Below are positions 1 to 9,097 of a stretch of DNA of 64,000 nucleotides, piece after piece. Position numbers and translations under genes: made by a program. The DNA lies in the NCBI RefSeq assembly GCF_000513295.1, contig NC_023065.1:4155001-4219000 (forward strand). Direction: 5' to 3'. Numbering within the stretch: position 1 is the stretch's first letter; the number at the start of each line of letters is the position of its first letter. The notes under the pieces are model-generated. The model did not search any database. It saw only the letters and a program-made list of their open reading frames with translations, and had not been told where the DNA came from. This DNA comes from Magnetospirillum gryphiswaldense MSR-1 v2. GTDB lineage: Bacteria > Pseudomonadota > Alphaproteobacteria > Rhodospirillales > Magnetospirillaceae.

Positions 1-61
1 CCGCCAGCCTGATGGATCATGGAAGGTGGTGAAGTAATCTGCGTTTTCTGGCAGAACAGGG

Positions 62-83
62 GGGCGGCATCTGCCGCCCTTTT
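62..83 (+). terminator. Rho-independent terminator of the gene upstream of the window
   Basis: A 7-bp GC stem (62-68 with 73-79) around the loop ATCT is followed by TTTT. It ends about 10 bases before the ribosome-binding site of the DnaJ-type gene. It therefore closes an upstream transcript whose gene lies before the window, and argues that the DnaJ-type gene starts downstream of it. Bases 1-60 hold no gene that I can identify. Confidence 0.7.
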
Positions 84-105
84 GCATTGCCCAAGGATGA
101 TGCCG

Positions 106-1035
106 GTGAAGGACCCCTATCTGGTGTTGGGTGTGGCCAAGTCCGCGTCCGACGATGACATCAAAAAAGCCTATCGCAAGCTCGCGCGCGAGCTGCACCC
201 CGACGTCAATCCCGGTGACGCCCGGGCCGAGGAACGCTTCAAGGATATCTCGGCGGCCTATGATTTTCTGTCGGACGCGGAAAAGCGCCGGCAATACGAT
301 AATGGCGAGATCGACGCCACGGGTGCGGCCAAGCGCCGCACCTGGAGATCAGCCGGTGCCGGGGCGGGGGCTGGTGCGGGTTTCCGCAATGCCCGCACCT
401 CGTCCGGCTTTTCCTTTGGCGAGGATGTGGACGACATCCTGTCCGAGATGATGCGGCGCAAGGAAAAGGGACGTCAGCAATCGCACCGTTCCGGCGCCCA
501 GGCCGGCCACGCCACCAAGGGCGAGGATGCCCACCACGCTCTGACCATCACTTTCATGGACGCCGCCTTGGGGGCGACCAAGCGGGTTACCCTGGTGTCG
601 GGCAAGTCGCTGGACGTGAAGATCCCGGTGGGCGCCGTCGATGGCCAGTCGTTGCGTCTCAAGGGTCAGGGCTATCCCAGTTTCATGGGCGATGCCGACG
701 GCGACGCCTTCATCGACCTGAAGGTGGAAAGCCACCCCTATTTCGTCCGTCGCGACAAGGATGTGCTGCTGGACCTGCCCATTTCGGTGCAGGAAGCGGT
801 TTTGGGCGGCAAGGTGCCGGTGCCCACCGTGCACGGCAAGGTGATGCTGACCATCCCGGCCAATGCCAATACCGGTACGGTCATGCGTTTGAAGGGCAAA
901 GGCATCGATGGCGGCGATCAGTTGGTGACGCTGAAGGTGGTGCTGCCGGAAAACGATGCCGAATTCGCCAAGCTGGTGGAGAAATGGGGGGCACGCAACG
1001 GCTATGACCCCCGTGCCAAGGCGGGGATGGTTTAG
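106..1035 (+). CDS. DnaJ-class co-chaperone without zinc finger (CbpA/type II DnaJ)
   Basis: Cytoplasmic Hsp40 co-chaperone expected to stimulate the ATPase of DnaK. An N-terminal J domain occupies about residues 1-65, with the HPD motif near residue 31. A glycine/alanine-rich linker follows near residues 80-95, then the two beta-barrel substrate-binding domains of DnaJ_C to the end. The CxxCxGxG zinc-finger repeats of true DnaJ are absent, which makes this a CbpA-like type II protein of about 309 residues. I prefer the GTG at 106 because AAGGA lies 8 bases upstream (93-97). The ATGs at 97 and 100 have no usable spacing, and the open frame to position 19 runs through a terminator. Family assignment is firm; the exact start is not. 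Confidence 0.9.
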   Translation: MKDPYLVLGVAKSASDDDIKKAYRKLARELHPDVNPGDARAEERFKDISAAYDFLSDAEKRRQYDNGEIDATGAAKRRTWRSAGAGAGAGAGFRNARTSSGFSFGEDVDDILSEMMRRKEKGRQQSHRSGAQAGHATKGEDAHHALTITFMDAALGATKRVTLVSGKSLDVKIPVGAVDGQSLRLKGQGYPSFMGDADGDAFIDLKVESHPYFVRRDKDVLLDLPISVQEAVLGGKVPVPTVHGKVMLTIPANANTGTVMRLKGKGIDGGDQLVTLKVVLPENDAEFAKLVEKWGARNGYDPRAKAGMV

Positions 1036-1048
1036 ATTCCGTATCCCC

Positions 1049-2440
1049 CTAGCCGCTTTTGACGGTGCGGCAGAACTGGACGAAGCGCGGCGCCCACGGG
1101 CTGGCGCCGACGCTGCGCATATGGGCGTAATTGGCCAACACGTTGCCGATGACCAGTCCGTCGCGGTGTTGGCCGATACCGGCGCCGCGCACCACCTCGT
1201 AGGCGAAGCGCGGATCGCCCTCCAGATTCTCCAGGCGGGAATGGTGGAATTCGTGCGCGGGCGTGATGCCGGGGCCGGGTTCCAGCCGCGGCCAGGGGAA
1301 ATGGGCGGTTTCGCGCAGGCGCACATAGCCGCGCCCCTGCGGTCGTGCATGCATCACCGCGTCGCCGGGGATGATGCCGACCATCTGCCGGCGTTCGCCG
1401 TTCCAGACGATGGCGCGCGACAGATACATCAGTCCGCCGCATTCGGCATAGACCGGCAGGCCGCCGCCGGCCTTGGCCGCCAGATCGGCACGCAAGCCCA
1501 CATTGGCCTCAAGCGCCTGGGCCTGGGTTTCGGGAAAGCCGCCGCCGATGAACAAGCCGTCCAGGTTTTCCGGCAGCTTGGCATCCTTGAGCGCGTCGAT
1601 GAACACCAGCCGCGCCCCGGCCCGTTGCAGGGCCAGCAGATCGTCGGCGTAGTAAAAACCGAAGGCGGCGTCGCGGACCACGCCGATGGTCACATCGGCG
1701 GTGGGCAGGGCAGGGGGGTGATGGGGCGAGGTTTCGATGGGGATGGTGTCGCGGGCCAGGGCGATGACCGCGTCCAGATCCACCTGATCGGCGACGCAAT
1801 CGCGCAAGGCGGCGACGGCCTGGGCGGCCTGTTCCGCCTCGTTGGCGGGGACCAATCCCAGATGGCGTTCCATGATGCGCATGGCCCCGGATCGCTGCAC
1901 CGCGCCCAACACCGGAATGCCGGTATAATGGGCGACCACCTCGCGCAGTTTCTTTTCGTGCCGAGGACCGCCGACCTTGTTGAGGATCACCCCGGCGATG
2001 CGCAAGCCAGTGTCGAAATTGCGATAGCCCAGCAGAAGCGGGGCGATGCCGCGGGTCATGCCCGAGGTATCGACCACCAGCACCACCGGCGCATCCAGCC
2101 AATGGGCCAGACTGGCGGTGGAATTGGCGCCCTCGAGGTCGACTCCGTCGAACAGGCCCTTGTTGCCCTCGATCAGGCTGAGATCGGCGTCCAGGCTGGC
2201 GCTGTCGAACAGGGCGCGGATTTCCTTGGGCGGCTGGGTGTGGAAATCCAGGTTGCGGCATTGCCGCCCGCTGGCGGCGCCCAGCCACAGCGGGTCGATA
2301 TAATCGGGGCCCTTCTTGAACGGTTGCACCCGCAATCCCCGTGCCGTCAGGGCGGCGGTCAGGCCGACGCTCACCGTGGTCTTGCCCGACGATTTATGTG
2401 CCGCCGAGATCAGCAGCCGGGGGGCGGGGCGATAGCTCAT
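1049..2440 (-). CDS. cobB: Cobyrinate (hydrogenobyrinate) a,c-diamide synthase CobB
   Basis: Glutamine- and ATP-dependent amidation of the a and c carboxylates of the corrin ring, a cytoplasmic step of cobalamin synthesis. The N-terminal dethiobiotin-synthetase-like domain starts with the P-loop AAHKSSGKTT. The C-terminal class I glutamine amidotransferase-like domain shows the nucleophile motif YAECGG and a later HEFHHS histidine region. Length is 463 residues, normal for CobB/CbiA. The start at 2440 overlaps the stop of the upstream ybiB-like gene as ATGA, so the two are translationally coupled. The cobS/cobT genes near 15-18 kb indicate the late-cobalt-insertion pathway, in which the substrate would be hydrogenobyrinic acid. 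A 13-residue upstream extension is open but overlaps the neighbour. Confidence 0.93.
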   Translation of the reverse strand: MSYRPAPRLLISAAHKSSGKTTVSVGLTAALTARGLRVQPFKKGPDYIDPLWLGAASGRQCRNLDFHTQPPKEIRALFDSASLDADLSLIEGNKGLFDGVDLEGANSTASLAHWLDAPVVLVVDTSGMTRGIAPLLLGYRNFDTGLRIAGVILNKVGGPRHEKKLREVVAHYTGIPVLGAVQRSGAMRIMERHLGLVPANEAEQAAQAVAALRDCVADQVDLDAVIALARDTIPIETSPHHPPALPTADVTIGVVRDAAFGFYYADDLLALQRAGARLVFIDALKDAKLPENLDGLFIGGGFPETQAQALEANVGLRADLAAKAGGGLPVYAECGGLMYLSRAIVWNGERRQMVGIIPGDAVMHARPQGRGYVRLRETAHFPWPRLEPGPGITPAHEFHHSRLENLEGDPRFAYEVVRGAGIGQHRDGLVIGNVLANYAHMRSVGASPWAPRFVQFCRTVKSG

Positions 2441-3456
2441 GCCCGGCCCGGCAGCGCCGTCTTGATGCGGTCGCGCCACATCACCTGGGCGGCGCCCTCG
2501 GCCTCTGCCACCGATTGGGCTCGACCGGAATAACGCAGCACGATGGCCATGGTGCCGGCGATGGCGGCGGCGGCCATTTCATCGACCACTTCGCCGCTCC
2601 ACAGCGCGGTCAGGCGGGCCAGATCCAGGCTTTCCTCTTTTTCCCGCACGCCCGAGACCAGGGCCGGCCAATCCTCGGCCCCGGCTTCGCCGTCTTGCAG
2701 GAACATCACCTCGCAGGGCTTTTCCGGGCGGCGCTCGACCTCGCCGCCATCGCCCTTGAACACCGCCATGGCCCGCTCGCCCATCAGGCGCGAGCCCTGC
2801 TGGTGCACCGGCATATAGGGCGGGTGGGTGACGCCGTTGATGGAGAAGGCGGCGTTCAGCGGATTGACCATGCGCGCCACCGTGTGGATGGGCGAACGCA
2901 GGCCCAGCAACTGGCGCAGGCCCATGACCTGATGCAAGGGCGGCGACAGATGCTCCAACGTCATATAGGCGAATTTATGCCGGTTCAGGTGCTCCGCCGC
3001 CTGGGCGAAACTTTCCGCCACCGGCACCCCCAGCGCCGCCAGCACTTCCGACGTATAGACCCGCCCGGCGGTATGGCCCTCGGCCCCGTGCATGAAGACG
3101 CTGATGCCGTGCTGGGCCAGACACAGCGCCGCCAGGATGTAATAGGGCAATTGCCGCGACTTGCCGGCATAGGACGCCCAATCGACGTCGATGGCGGGCA
3201 GGTTGGCCGGCAGGTTCAGGTGGTCCTTGATGCCCAGCGCCAGGCCGGCGGCCTCTTCCGGCAATTCGGTCTTGACCCTGAGCAGGCACAAAAACGCCCC
3301 CAATTGCGCCTGTTCCACCTGGCCTTGCATGATCATGCCCATGGCGGCGCGGGCCTCGTCCAAAGTCAGCGGTCGCGACAGGTTCGGCCCCTTGCCCAGG
3401 ATGCGCACGTATTGGGCAAAGGGGTGTTCTTGCGGCGACGGGGCTGAATGGCTCAC
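2437..3456 (-). CDS. ybiB: TrpD2/YbiB-family glycosyl transferase-fold protein
   Basis: A 339-residue protein resembling anthranilate phosphoribosyltransferase across its length, but of the TrpD2/YbiB branch, which binds nucleic acid rather than making tryptophan. No other trp gene is nearby. The start is GTG at 3456, chosen because AGGAGG lies 7 bases upstream. The stop overlaps the cobB start by four bases. In E. coli ybiB is in the LexA-controlled dinG-ybiB operon. Here a canonical alphaproteobacterial LexA box lies about 80 bases upstream, in the divergent intergenic region, which supports the YbiB rather than the TrpD interpretation. Function in DNA repair is inferred from that regulation and family, not from catalytic residues. 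Confidence 0.75.
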   Translation of the reverse strand: MSHSAPSPQEHPFAQYVRILGKGPNLSRPLTLDEARAAMGMIMQGQVEQAQLGAFLCLLRVKTELPEEAAGLALGIKDHLNLPANLPAIDVDWASYAGKSRQLPYYILAALCLAQHGISVFMHGAEGHTAGRVYTSEVLAALGVPVAESFAQAAEHLNRHKFAYMTLEHLSPPLHQVMGLRQLLGLRSPIHTVARMVNPLNAAFSINGVTHPPYMPVHQQGSRLMGERAMAVFKGDGGEVERRPEKPCEVMFLQDGEAGAEDWPALVSGVREKEESLDLARLTALWSGEVVDEMAAAAIAGTMAIVLRYSGRAQSVAEAEGAAQVMWRDRIKTALPGRA

Positions 3457-3534
3457 GGGACGGGCCTCCTGGCTGGAAATCTTATCAGCATGATACGCTA
3501 ATATAGGAATGGGGAAACAGGTCGATTTTATCTA

Positions 3535-3549
3535 GAACAAAAGCAGAAC
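3535..3549. promoter_or_regulatory. LexA (SOS) box GAAC-N7-GAAC
   Basis: GAAC at 3535-3538 and GAAC at 3546-3549 are separated by exactly seven bases, the direct-repeat operator of alphaproteobacterial LexA (GTTC-N7-GTTC on the other strand). It lies 18 bases before the ATG of the radical SAM gene and 79 bases before the GTG of the ybiB-like gene, between divergent genes that both have DNA-damage links. Read from sequence; binding is inferred. Confidence 0.75.
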
Positions 3550-3567
3550 AGTGACTATGCTGTGCCT

Positions 3568-4635
3568 ATGTCGCACAGCATCCCCCATCGCGGCGTTTCG
3601 GGCAATCCCGATGGCCGCTTCGAAACCCATCGGCGTCAGGCCGAGGATGATGGCTGGGATCTGGCCGACGATCCGCTGCCGCCTTTGGCCACCACGGTGC
3701 AGGTGGATGCCAGCCGTTCCATCCTCACCCGCAACCAGTCGCCCGATATTCCCTTTGATCGTTCCATCAACCCCTATCGTGGGTGCGAGCATGGCTGCGT
3801 CTATTGTTTCGCCCGTCCAGGGCATTCCTATCTGGGCTTGTCGCCGGGGCTGGATTTCGAAACCCGGCTGTTCGCCAAGCCCGACGCCGCCAAGCTGCTG
3901 GAACGGGAATTGCGCAAGAAATCCTATGTGCCGGCGCCCATCGCCTTTGGCACCAACACCGATCCCTACCAGCCGATCGAGAACAAATGGCGGGTGATGC
4001 GGCAATGCCTGGAGGTGTTGCGCGATTTCAACCACCCGCTGACCATCGTCACCAAGGGTCATCTGATCGTGCGCGATCTCGACATCCTGGCCCCCATGGC
4101 GGCCAAGGGGTTGCTGCATGTGGGGGTGTCGCTGACCAGTTTGGACCGCGATCTGTGCCGGCTGCTGGAGCCGCGCGCGGCCGTTCCCGCCGCGCGGCTG
4201 GCGGCCATGCGCAAACTGACCAGGGCCGGGGTGCCGGTGACCGCCATGGTCGCCCCGGTGATCCCCGGCCTGAATGACCACGAGATCGAGGCCATCCTGA
4301 CTGAGGCGACCAGGGCTGGGGCGGGGTCGGCCATCCATATCCTGCTGCGCCTGCCCTACGAGGTCGGCGACCTGTTCAGCCAATGGCTGAGCCAACATTA
4401 CCCCGACCGCGCTGGCCATGTGCTGTCGCTGTTGCGGCAAAACCGCGATGGCCGGTTGAACGATGCCCGCTTCGGCAATCGCATGACCGCCAGTGGCCCC
4501 CATGGCGCCATGCTGTCACAGCGCTTCAACCTGGCCTGCCGCAAGCTGGGTTTGACGCATGAACGGGGGTGGCGGCTGGACTGCACGCAATTCCGCCCGC
4601 CGCCCAAGGCGGGCGACCAGTTGGCGCTGTTATGA
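3568..4635 (+). CDS. PA0069-family radical SAM protein (spore photoproduct lyase-related)
   Basis: A 355-residue radical S-adenosylmethionine protein. The iron-sulfur cluster motif is CEHGCVYC (CxxxCxxC spacing), preceded by the family-typical SINPYRG. It belongs to the SplB-related COG1533 group, whose best-known member repairs UV lesions in spores; the substrate of the PA0069 branch is not established to my knowledge. I use the ATG at 3568; a GTG two codons upstream (3562) is also open. The LexA box immediately upstream suggests SOS induction and hence a DNA-repair role. No partner gene follows in the same transcript, because the next gene is a lipoprotein 55 bases downstream with its own start signals. 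Confidence 0.88.
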   Translation: MSHSIPHRGVSGNPDGRFETHRRQAEDDGWDLADDPLPPLATTVQVDASRSILTRNQSPDIPFDRSINPYRGCEHGCVYCFARPGHSYLGLSPGLDFETRLFAKPDAAKLLERELRKKSYVPAPIAFGTNTDPYQPIENKWRVMRQCLEVLRDFNHPLTIVTKGHLIVRDLDILAPMAAKGLLHVGVSLTSLDRDLCRLLEPRAAVPAARLAAMRKLTRAGVPVTAMVAPVIPGLNDHEIEAILTEATRAGAGSAIHILLRLPYEVGDLFSQWLSQHYPDRAGHVLSLLRQNRDGRLNDARFGNRMTASGPHGAMLSQRFNLACRKLGLTHERGWRLDCTQFRPPPKAGDQLALL

Positions 4636-4690
4636 TCACGCGCAATGTGAGATAAGCGTTTTTATTACAAACCATTGCGAGTGTAATGTG

Positions 4691-5281
4691 ATGTCGTTCA
4701 AATCCTTGTGCGTCGCTTTCGGCTTAACCCTGTCGTTGGCCGCCTGTGCCGTCGGCAATACGGTGGATTATCGCGACGTGGTGCCGCCCTTGGGGGTGTC
4801 GGGATCTAAGAGCGTGGCTGTCGAGGCGGTGGATCAGCGCCCCTACGTGCTGGCCGGCGACAATACCCCCCAATGGGTGGGGATGGTGCGTGGCGGCTTC
4901 GGTAATCCGTTCGGCGTGCATACGGTTTCCGGCGCACCGCTTTCCAGCGATTTGACCCAGTCCATCATCGACAGCCTGAAGCAGGGCGGCGTCAAGGCGG
5001 TGCCGGCGACCGCCCGCATGGCGACGGATCGGACCTTGCTGGTGACGATCAAGAATTGGAAAAGCGATTCCATGGTAACCACCTCGATCTATATCGATGC
5101 CGAGGCGGAAGTGCGCGATCAAGCGGGCACGGTTCTGGCCCGAAATTCCGTGCAGGAGCGGGTGGTCAACGAAGGCGAGGTGGCAGTCCTGCCCCCTGGT
5201 AAGCTGGAGCGGGCGAAGGCAGTGTTTCGTCGCCTGATGGACCAGTTGCTCAACAGCAGCATCCGCGACGCGTTGCGGTAA
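4691..5281 (+). CDS. Putative lipoprotein (YajG-like)
   Basis: A 196-residue protein starting at ATG 4691 with a lipoprotein signal: a hydrophobic stretch to residue 16, then lipobox LAAC with the acylated cysteine at position 19. The mature part carries a repeated pattern of beta-strand segments and ends in a basic helix. The general layout (AVEAVDQRP near the start, a C-terminal LLNSSIRDAL segment) resembles YajG-type outer-membrane lipoproteins, but I cannot assign a function. Residues before M45 of the longer open frame overlap the radical SAM gene and are not coding. The gene is convergent with yqgE, 21 bases apart. Confidence 0.75.
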   Translation: MSFKSLCVAFGLTLSLAACAVGNTVDYRDVVPPLGVSGSKSVAVEAVDQRPYVLAGDNTPQWVGMVRGGFGNPFGVHTVSGAPLSSDLTQSIIDSLKQGGVKAVPATARMATDRTLLVTIKNWKSDSMVTTSIYIDAEAEVRDQAGTVLARNSVQERVVNEGEVAVLPPGKLERAKAVFRRLMDQLLNSSIRDALR

Positions 5282-5302
5282 AGGCGCGCGGTGCCGGGTG
5301 CG

Positions 5303-5869
5303 TCAGGCGTGCCCGGCTTCCACCGACAACAGGCTGAGGTCGATCCCCAGCTTGTGGATGGCCGCTTCCCACTTGCCGTCCAGATCGGTGCCGAACAGCA
5401 ATTGCGGATCGGCGGGGACGTTGAGCCAGGAATTTTCCTTGATCTCAGCGTCCAACTGGCCGGCGCTCCAGCCGGCATAGCCCAGTGCCAGGATGCTTTG
5501 GTCGGGGCCGGCACCCTGGGCGATGGCGCGCAGCACATCGACGGTGGCGGTCAGCGCGATACCGTCTTGCACCAGCATGGTCGAATCGTGCCGGTAATCG
5601 TCGGAATGCAGGACGAAACCGCGCCCGCCTTCCACCGGCCCGCCCAGATGGACGCGGATAGAGGCGCAATCGGGGCCGGTCTCGATGCCCAATTGCTCGA
5701 GCAGTTCAGAAAAGGTCAGGCCGTCGAACAGGCGGTTGATCACCAGACCCATGGCGCCTTCGGCCGAATGGGCGCACAGATAGACCACCGTGCGCGCGAA
5801 GCGGGGATCCTTCTGCTGCGGCATGGCGATCAGGAATTGTCCGGCCAGATAGCCCAGGGTCTTTTGCAT
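5303..5869 (-). CDS. yqgE: UPF0301 protein YqgE/AlgH
   Basis: A 188-residue member of the conserved YqgE/AlgH family of unknown biochemical function. It matches the family at the N-terminus (GYLAGQFLIAMP), in the central MGLVINR segment and in LGYAGWSAGQLDAEI. I start at ATG 5869 because GGAG lies 7 bases upstream; an ATG two codons earlier (5875) sits too close to that site. It is divergent from the dsbD-type gene (132-base intergenic region) and convergent with the lipoprotein gene. Confidence 0.92.
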   Translation of the reverse strand: MQKTLGYLAGQFLIAMPQQKDPRFARTVVYLCAHSAEGAMGLVINRLFDGLTFSELLEQLGIETGPDCASIRVHLGGPVEGGRGFVLHSDDYRHDSTMLVQDGIALTATVDVLRAIAQGAGPDQSILALGYAGWSAGQLDAEIKENSWLNVPADPQLLFGTDLDGKWEAAIHKLGIDLSLLSVEAGHA

Positions 5870-6001
5870 GGTCATGCTCCACAGATAGGCCGGAACGCGT
5901 TTCGGTGCAACCCTGCAAAACCACTGCGCATGACCGGCAGTTAAGTTGACAGAAGGGGTGGGGGTTTGCTGTGCTGCCCGTGCTGTTTGCCAAAGGAATG
6001 G

Positions 6002-7945
6002 ATGATGCGTCGGTTGTGGGTGGCTGTGCTGGGGATGGTGGCTTTGCTTGGCCACGAGGTGCGGGCGGCGGAGAGTGCTGCGTCGGACTGGTCAGGCAAC
6101 GAAGCCGGCAAGGTCCGCCTGCTGGCCGCAAGCGATTCCATCGGTGCGGCGGCCACGTTGCGCCTGGGCCTGCACTTTCAACTGGCGCCGGGATGGAAGA
6201 TTTATTGGCGCACGCCCGGCGACGCCGGCTATCCGCCCAAGCTCGATTGGGCCGGGTCGGCCAATGTGGGCGACGCGACTATTTTGTGGCCGGCGCCCAA
6301 GCGTTTCGTCCTCGCCGGGTTGCAGAACCACGGCTATGCCGGCGAAGTGGTGCTGCCCCTGGATATGCCGGTGACCCGACCGGGGCAAAAGGTGGGGTTG
6401 CGGCTTAATCTGGACTATCTGGCCTGCGCCCAGATTTGCGTGCCCATGCAGGCGGCGCTGGCTTTGGACCTGCCCGCCGGGACAGCGCAGCCCTCCGCCT
6501 TCGCCCATCTGATCAGCCGTTACGCCGCCCAGGTGCCGGGCGCCGGCGACCGCCACGGTCTGAGCCTGACCGCCGTCGAGGCGGTGGGGACGGGCGATGC
6601 CTCGGTGCTGCGGCTGACGGTCAAGGCCGAAAGCGCCTTCGACCATCCCGACATGTTCATCGAGCCGCCCGAGCGCGCCGGCTTCGAGGCGCCGCAAGTC
6701 CAGCTCTCCGCTGATGGCCGCCAGGCGACGCTGGAAGCGCGGGTGGTCCCCGGCACCCTGACCGGCGCCCTGATTGACGGGCCGTTGACCATCACCCTGG
6801 TCGATGGTGCCCGGTCATTGGAAACCACCCTCACTCCCGTCCTCGGTCAGGTCCAGGCGGTAAGCGCCGCGCCCGAGCCGGTGGCGTTGTGGTCCATGTT
6901 GGGCATCGCCGTCCTCGGCGGGCTGATCCTCAATCTGATGCCCTGCGTGCTGCCGGTATTGTCCATCAAGGTGCTGGGGGCGCTCAGTCATGGCGGCGGC
7001 CATCTCGGCCATATCCGCGCCGCCTTCATCGCCTCGGCCCTGGGCATCGTCGTCTCGTTCCTGGCTTTGGCCGCTGTCGCCATCGCCGTCAAGGCGGCAG
7101 GGGCGGCGGTGGGCTGGGGCATCCAGTTCCAGCAGCCGTGGTTTCTGGCGGTGATGATCGTCCTGTTGCTGGGTTTCGCCCTCAATTTGTGGGGATTGTT
7201 CGAAATCCGGCTGCCGTCGGTGCTGATGAATGTGGGGGCGGGCGGTGCCCATCACACGCTGTTGGGCCATTTTCTGTCGGGTGCTTTCGCCACCTTGCTG
7301 GCGACGCCGTGTTCGGCCCCCTTTCTTGGCACCGCCATCGGCTTCGCCCTGGCCCGCGGCCCGGCGGAGATCGTGGCCATCTTCGCCGCCCTCGGCCTGG
7401 GCATGGCCCTGCCTTATCTGCTGGTGGCGGTTTATCCGCAGGCGGCGCAAGCCCTGCCCAAGCCGGGGCGGTGGATGGTGCGGGTGCGCCAGGCCATGGG
7501 CGTGGCCCTGGCCGCCACCGCCCTGTGGCTGGCCGGCATCCTGGCCACTCAGACCGGACTTTTGCTGCCGGAGGCGCCGAAGACGTCCAATGCCGTGGTC
7601 TGGGGCAAGTTCGATCAGGCTTTGGTCGATCAGGCGGTGGCGGCGGGCAAGGTGGTGTTCGTCGATGTCACCGCCGATTGGTGCATCACCTGCAAGGTCA
7701 ACAAGGCCGCCGTGCTCGACCGCGACCCGGTGGCGGCGCGGTTGGCCGATGGCTCGGTACTGGCTTTACGTGCCGATTGGACCAACCCCGATGACGGCAT
7801 CGCCCGTTATCTGGCGTCGTTCGGGCGTTATGGCATTCCGTTCAATGCCGTCTACGGCCCCAAGGCGCCGGGGGGTATCGCCTTGCCTGAATTGTTGAGC
7901 GCCGACGAGGTGTTGGCGGCGATCAAGCAGGCGGGCGTAAATTAA
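6002..7945 (+). CDS. dsbD: DsbD/ScsB-type thiol:disulfide interchange protein
   Basis: Membrane reductase that passes electrons from cytoplasmic thioredoxin to periplasmic thiol proteins. A signal peptide occupies about residues 1-22. The periplasmic N-terminal domain contains the cysteine pair CAQIC. An eight-helix-type transmembrane core follows, with the two redox cysteines in LMPCVLP and TPCSAPF. The C-terminal thioredoxin-like domain carries WCITC at about residues 560-564. At 647 residues it is the size of ScsB-like DsbD proteins. Start ATG 6002 follows AAGGA; an adjacent ATG (6005) is equivalent. Its TAA overlaps the stop of the convergent receiver-cNMP gene in a shared TTAA. Cytochrome maturation or periplasmic repair are likely clients, but none is encoded beside it. 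Confidence 0.9.
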   Translation: MMRRLWVAVLGMVALLGHEVRAAESAASDWSGNEAGKVRLLAASDSIGAAATLRLGLHFQLAPGWKIYWRTPGDAGYPPKLDWAGSANVGDATILWPAPKRFVLAGLQNHGYAGEVVLPLDMPVTRPGQKVGLRLNLDYLACAQICVPMQAALALDLPAGTAQPSAFAHLISRYAAQVPGAGDRHGLSLTAVEAVGTGDASVLRLTVKAESAFDHPDMFIEPPERAGFEAPQVQLSADGRQATLEARVVPGTLTGALIDGPLTITLVDGARSLETTLTPVLGQVQAVSAAPEPVALWSMLGIAVLGGLILNLMPCVLPVLSIKVLGALSHGGGHLGHIRAAFIASALGIVVSFLALAAVAIAVKAAGAAVGWGIQFQQPWFLAVMIVLLLGFALNLWGLFEIRLPSVLMNVGAGGAHHTLLGHFLSGAFATLLATPCSAPFLGTAIGFALARGPAEIVAIFAALGLGMALPYLLVAVYPQAAQALPKPGRWMVRVRQAMGVALAATALWLAGILATQTGLLLPEAPKTSNAVVWGKFDQALVDQAVAAGKVVFVDVTADWCITCKVNKAAVLDRDPVAARLADGSVLALRADWTNPDDGIARYLASFGRYGIPFNAVYGPKAPGGIALPELLSADEVLAAIKQAGVN

Positions 7946-8919
7946 CCCCGACGGGCGCGGACGCGGGCGCGGGCCTCGGCCAGTTCGCGCCCCATCTTGC
8001 GGATGTCGTGCAGCAGGGTTTCCAGCACCAGGATGACCAGATCGGGGGTGCGGTTGAGCTGGGATTTCAGCGCCGCCTTGGGCAGCACCAGACAGACGGT
8101 GTCGGTCAAAGCCTCGGCCGAGGCCATGCGCGGTTCGTCGTCGATCAGGGCCATTTCGCCGAAGACGCCGTTGTCGATCAACTCGCCCAACACCACTTTT
8201 TGGGCGCCGATGACTTTGAAGATGGAAACCCGACCGCTTTCGATGACATAGGCCTCGTCGCCCACATCGCCTTCGGCAAAGATCGGCTCCCCCGCCTTGA
8301 AGCGCCGCCGTGACGACCGCTCGCCGCCGGTCCTGGCCGCCTGGGTGCTCTGGTCCATGGCCTGACGCACCATGGGTTGGGCGATGCCCGGCGGGATTTC
8401 GATCAACGGCCTGGGTTTGGGCAAGGGGGCCGAGTGGCGGCGGTTGACGCCATCGGGCGGCGGGCGGTCCATGGTGCGGCGGCAGGGGCCGACGAATTCG
8501 TCGGCCTGGACGAAGGGGCGTGGGTTCAACAGTACGCTGCGCACGCGGCGAAACAGGGATTCCGCCGAAACCGGCTTGGCCAGAAACTCGGTGATGCCGG
8601 CATTGCGGGCCAGCACCACCGTATCCATGTCGGCGGCACCCGAGACCATGATGATGGGAATGTCGGTGCACGACGGCACTTCCTCGGCGCGGATCAGCTT
8701 GGTGAAGGCGATGCCGTCCATGGGCTGCATGTCGTAATCCACCAAGACCAGATCGATCTTGCGGTCGCGCAGGATTTCGACCCCTTCGGGGCCGTCGCCC
8801 GCCTCGACCACCTGCCGGGCGCCAAAGGAGTGCAGCGCCGATTTGATGAACGATCTGGCATAACGGCTGTCATCGATGATCAGCACGGTGATGGTGCTGA
8901 GGTCGATGTCGACGATCAT
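7942..8919 (-). CDS. Response regulator receiver fused to a cyclic-nucleotide-binding domain
   Basis: A 325-residue cytoplasmic signalling protein. The receiver domain occupies about residues 5-130, with the IIDDS acidic pair, the phospho-acceptor aspartate in LVDYDMQP and the lysine in AKPVS. A proline/arginine-rich linker of roughly 60 residues leads to a Crp-like cNMP-binding beta barrel (FAEGDVGDEAYVIESG and FGEMALIDDEP). There is no helix-turn-helix after the barrel, only a short charged helix, so it is not a standard Crp/FNR transcription factor. The open frame extends 40 codons upstream, but ATG 8919 has AAGGA in front and matches the domain start. It diverges from ubiTUV. No kinase is adjacent. 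Confidence 0.85.
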   Translation of the reverse strand: MIVDIDLSTITVLIIDDSRYARSFIKSALHSFGARQVVEAGDGPEGVEILRDRKIDLVLVDYDMQPMDGIAFTKLIRAEEVPSCTDIPIIMVSGAADMDTVVLARNAGITEFLAKPVSAESLFRRVRSVLLNPRPFVQADEFVGPCRRTMDRPPPDGVNRRHSAPLPKPRPLIEIPPGIAQPMVRQAMDQSTQAARTGGERSSRRRFKAGEPIFAEGDVGDEAYVIESGRVSIFKVIGAQKVVLGELIDNGVFGEMALIDDEPRMASAEALTDTVCLVLPKAALKSQLNRTPDLVILVLETLLHDIRKMGRELAEARARVRARRG

Positions 8920-9025
8920 GGTTTGCGCATCCTTGCGGCCCGATTGGCGGCTTATAAGTAAGATGCCTCTTTCTAGCGACAAACAAGTTTCGTTCCAAGC
9001 GGCGTCTGTCCCATCCGCAGGCCGC

Positions 9026-9039
9026 TTGACGGTGGTCAA
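9026..9039. promoter_or_regulatory. FNR-type palindrome TTGAC-N4-GTCAA upstream of ubiTUV
   Basis: A perfect 14-base palindrome with the spacing of FNR/Anr/Dnr boxes (TTGAT-N4-ATCAA consensus, here with C/G at the inner positions). It lies 58 bases before the ubiT start. A site centred at 9032.5 would activate a start near 9074 if placed at the usual -41.5. Oxygen-controlled expression fits the oxygen-independent pathway encoded downstream. Binding is inferred. Confidence 0.65.
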
Positions 9040-9097
9040 CGCGCGGGTCTATGACCTCTGCCGAATATCTGACCCCTCCTTCAAAGGACGGTATCAT

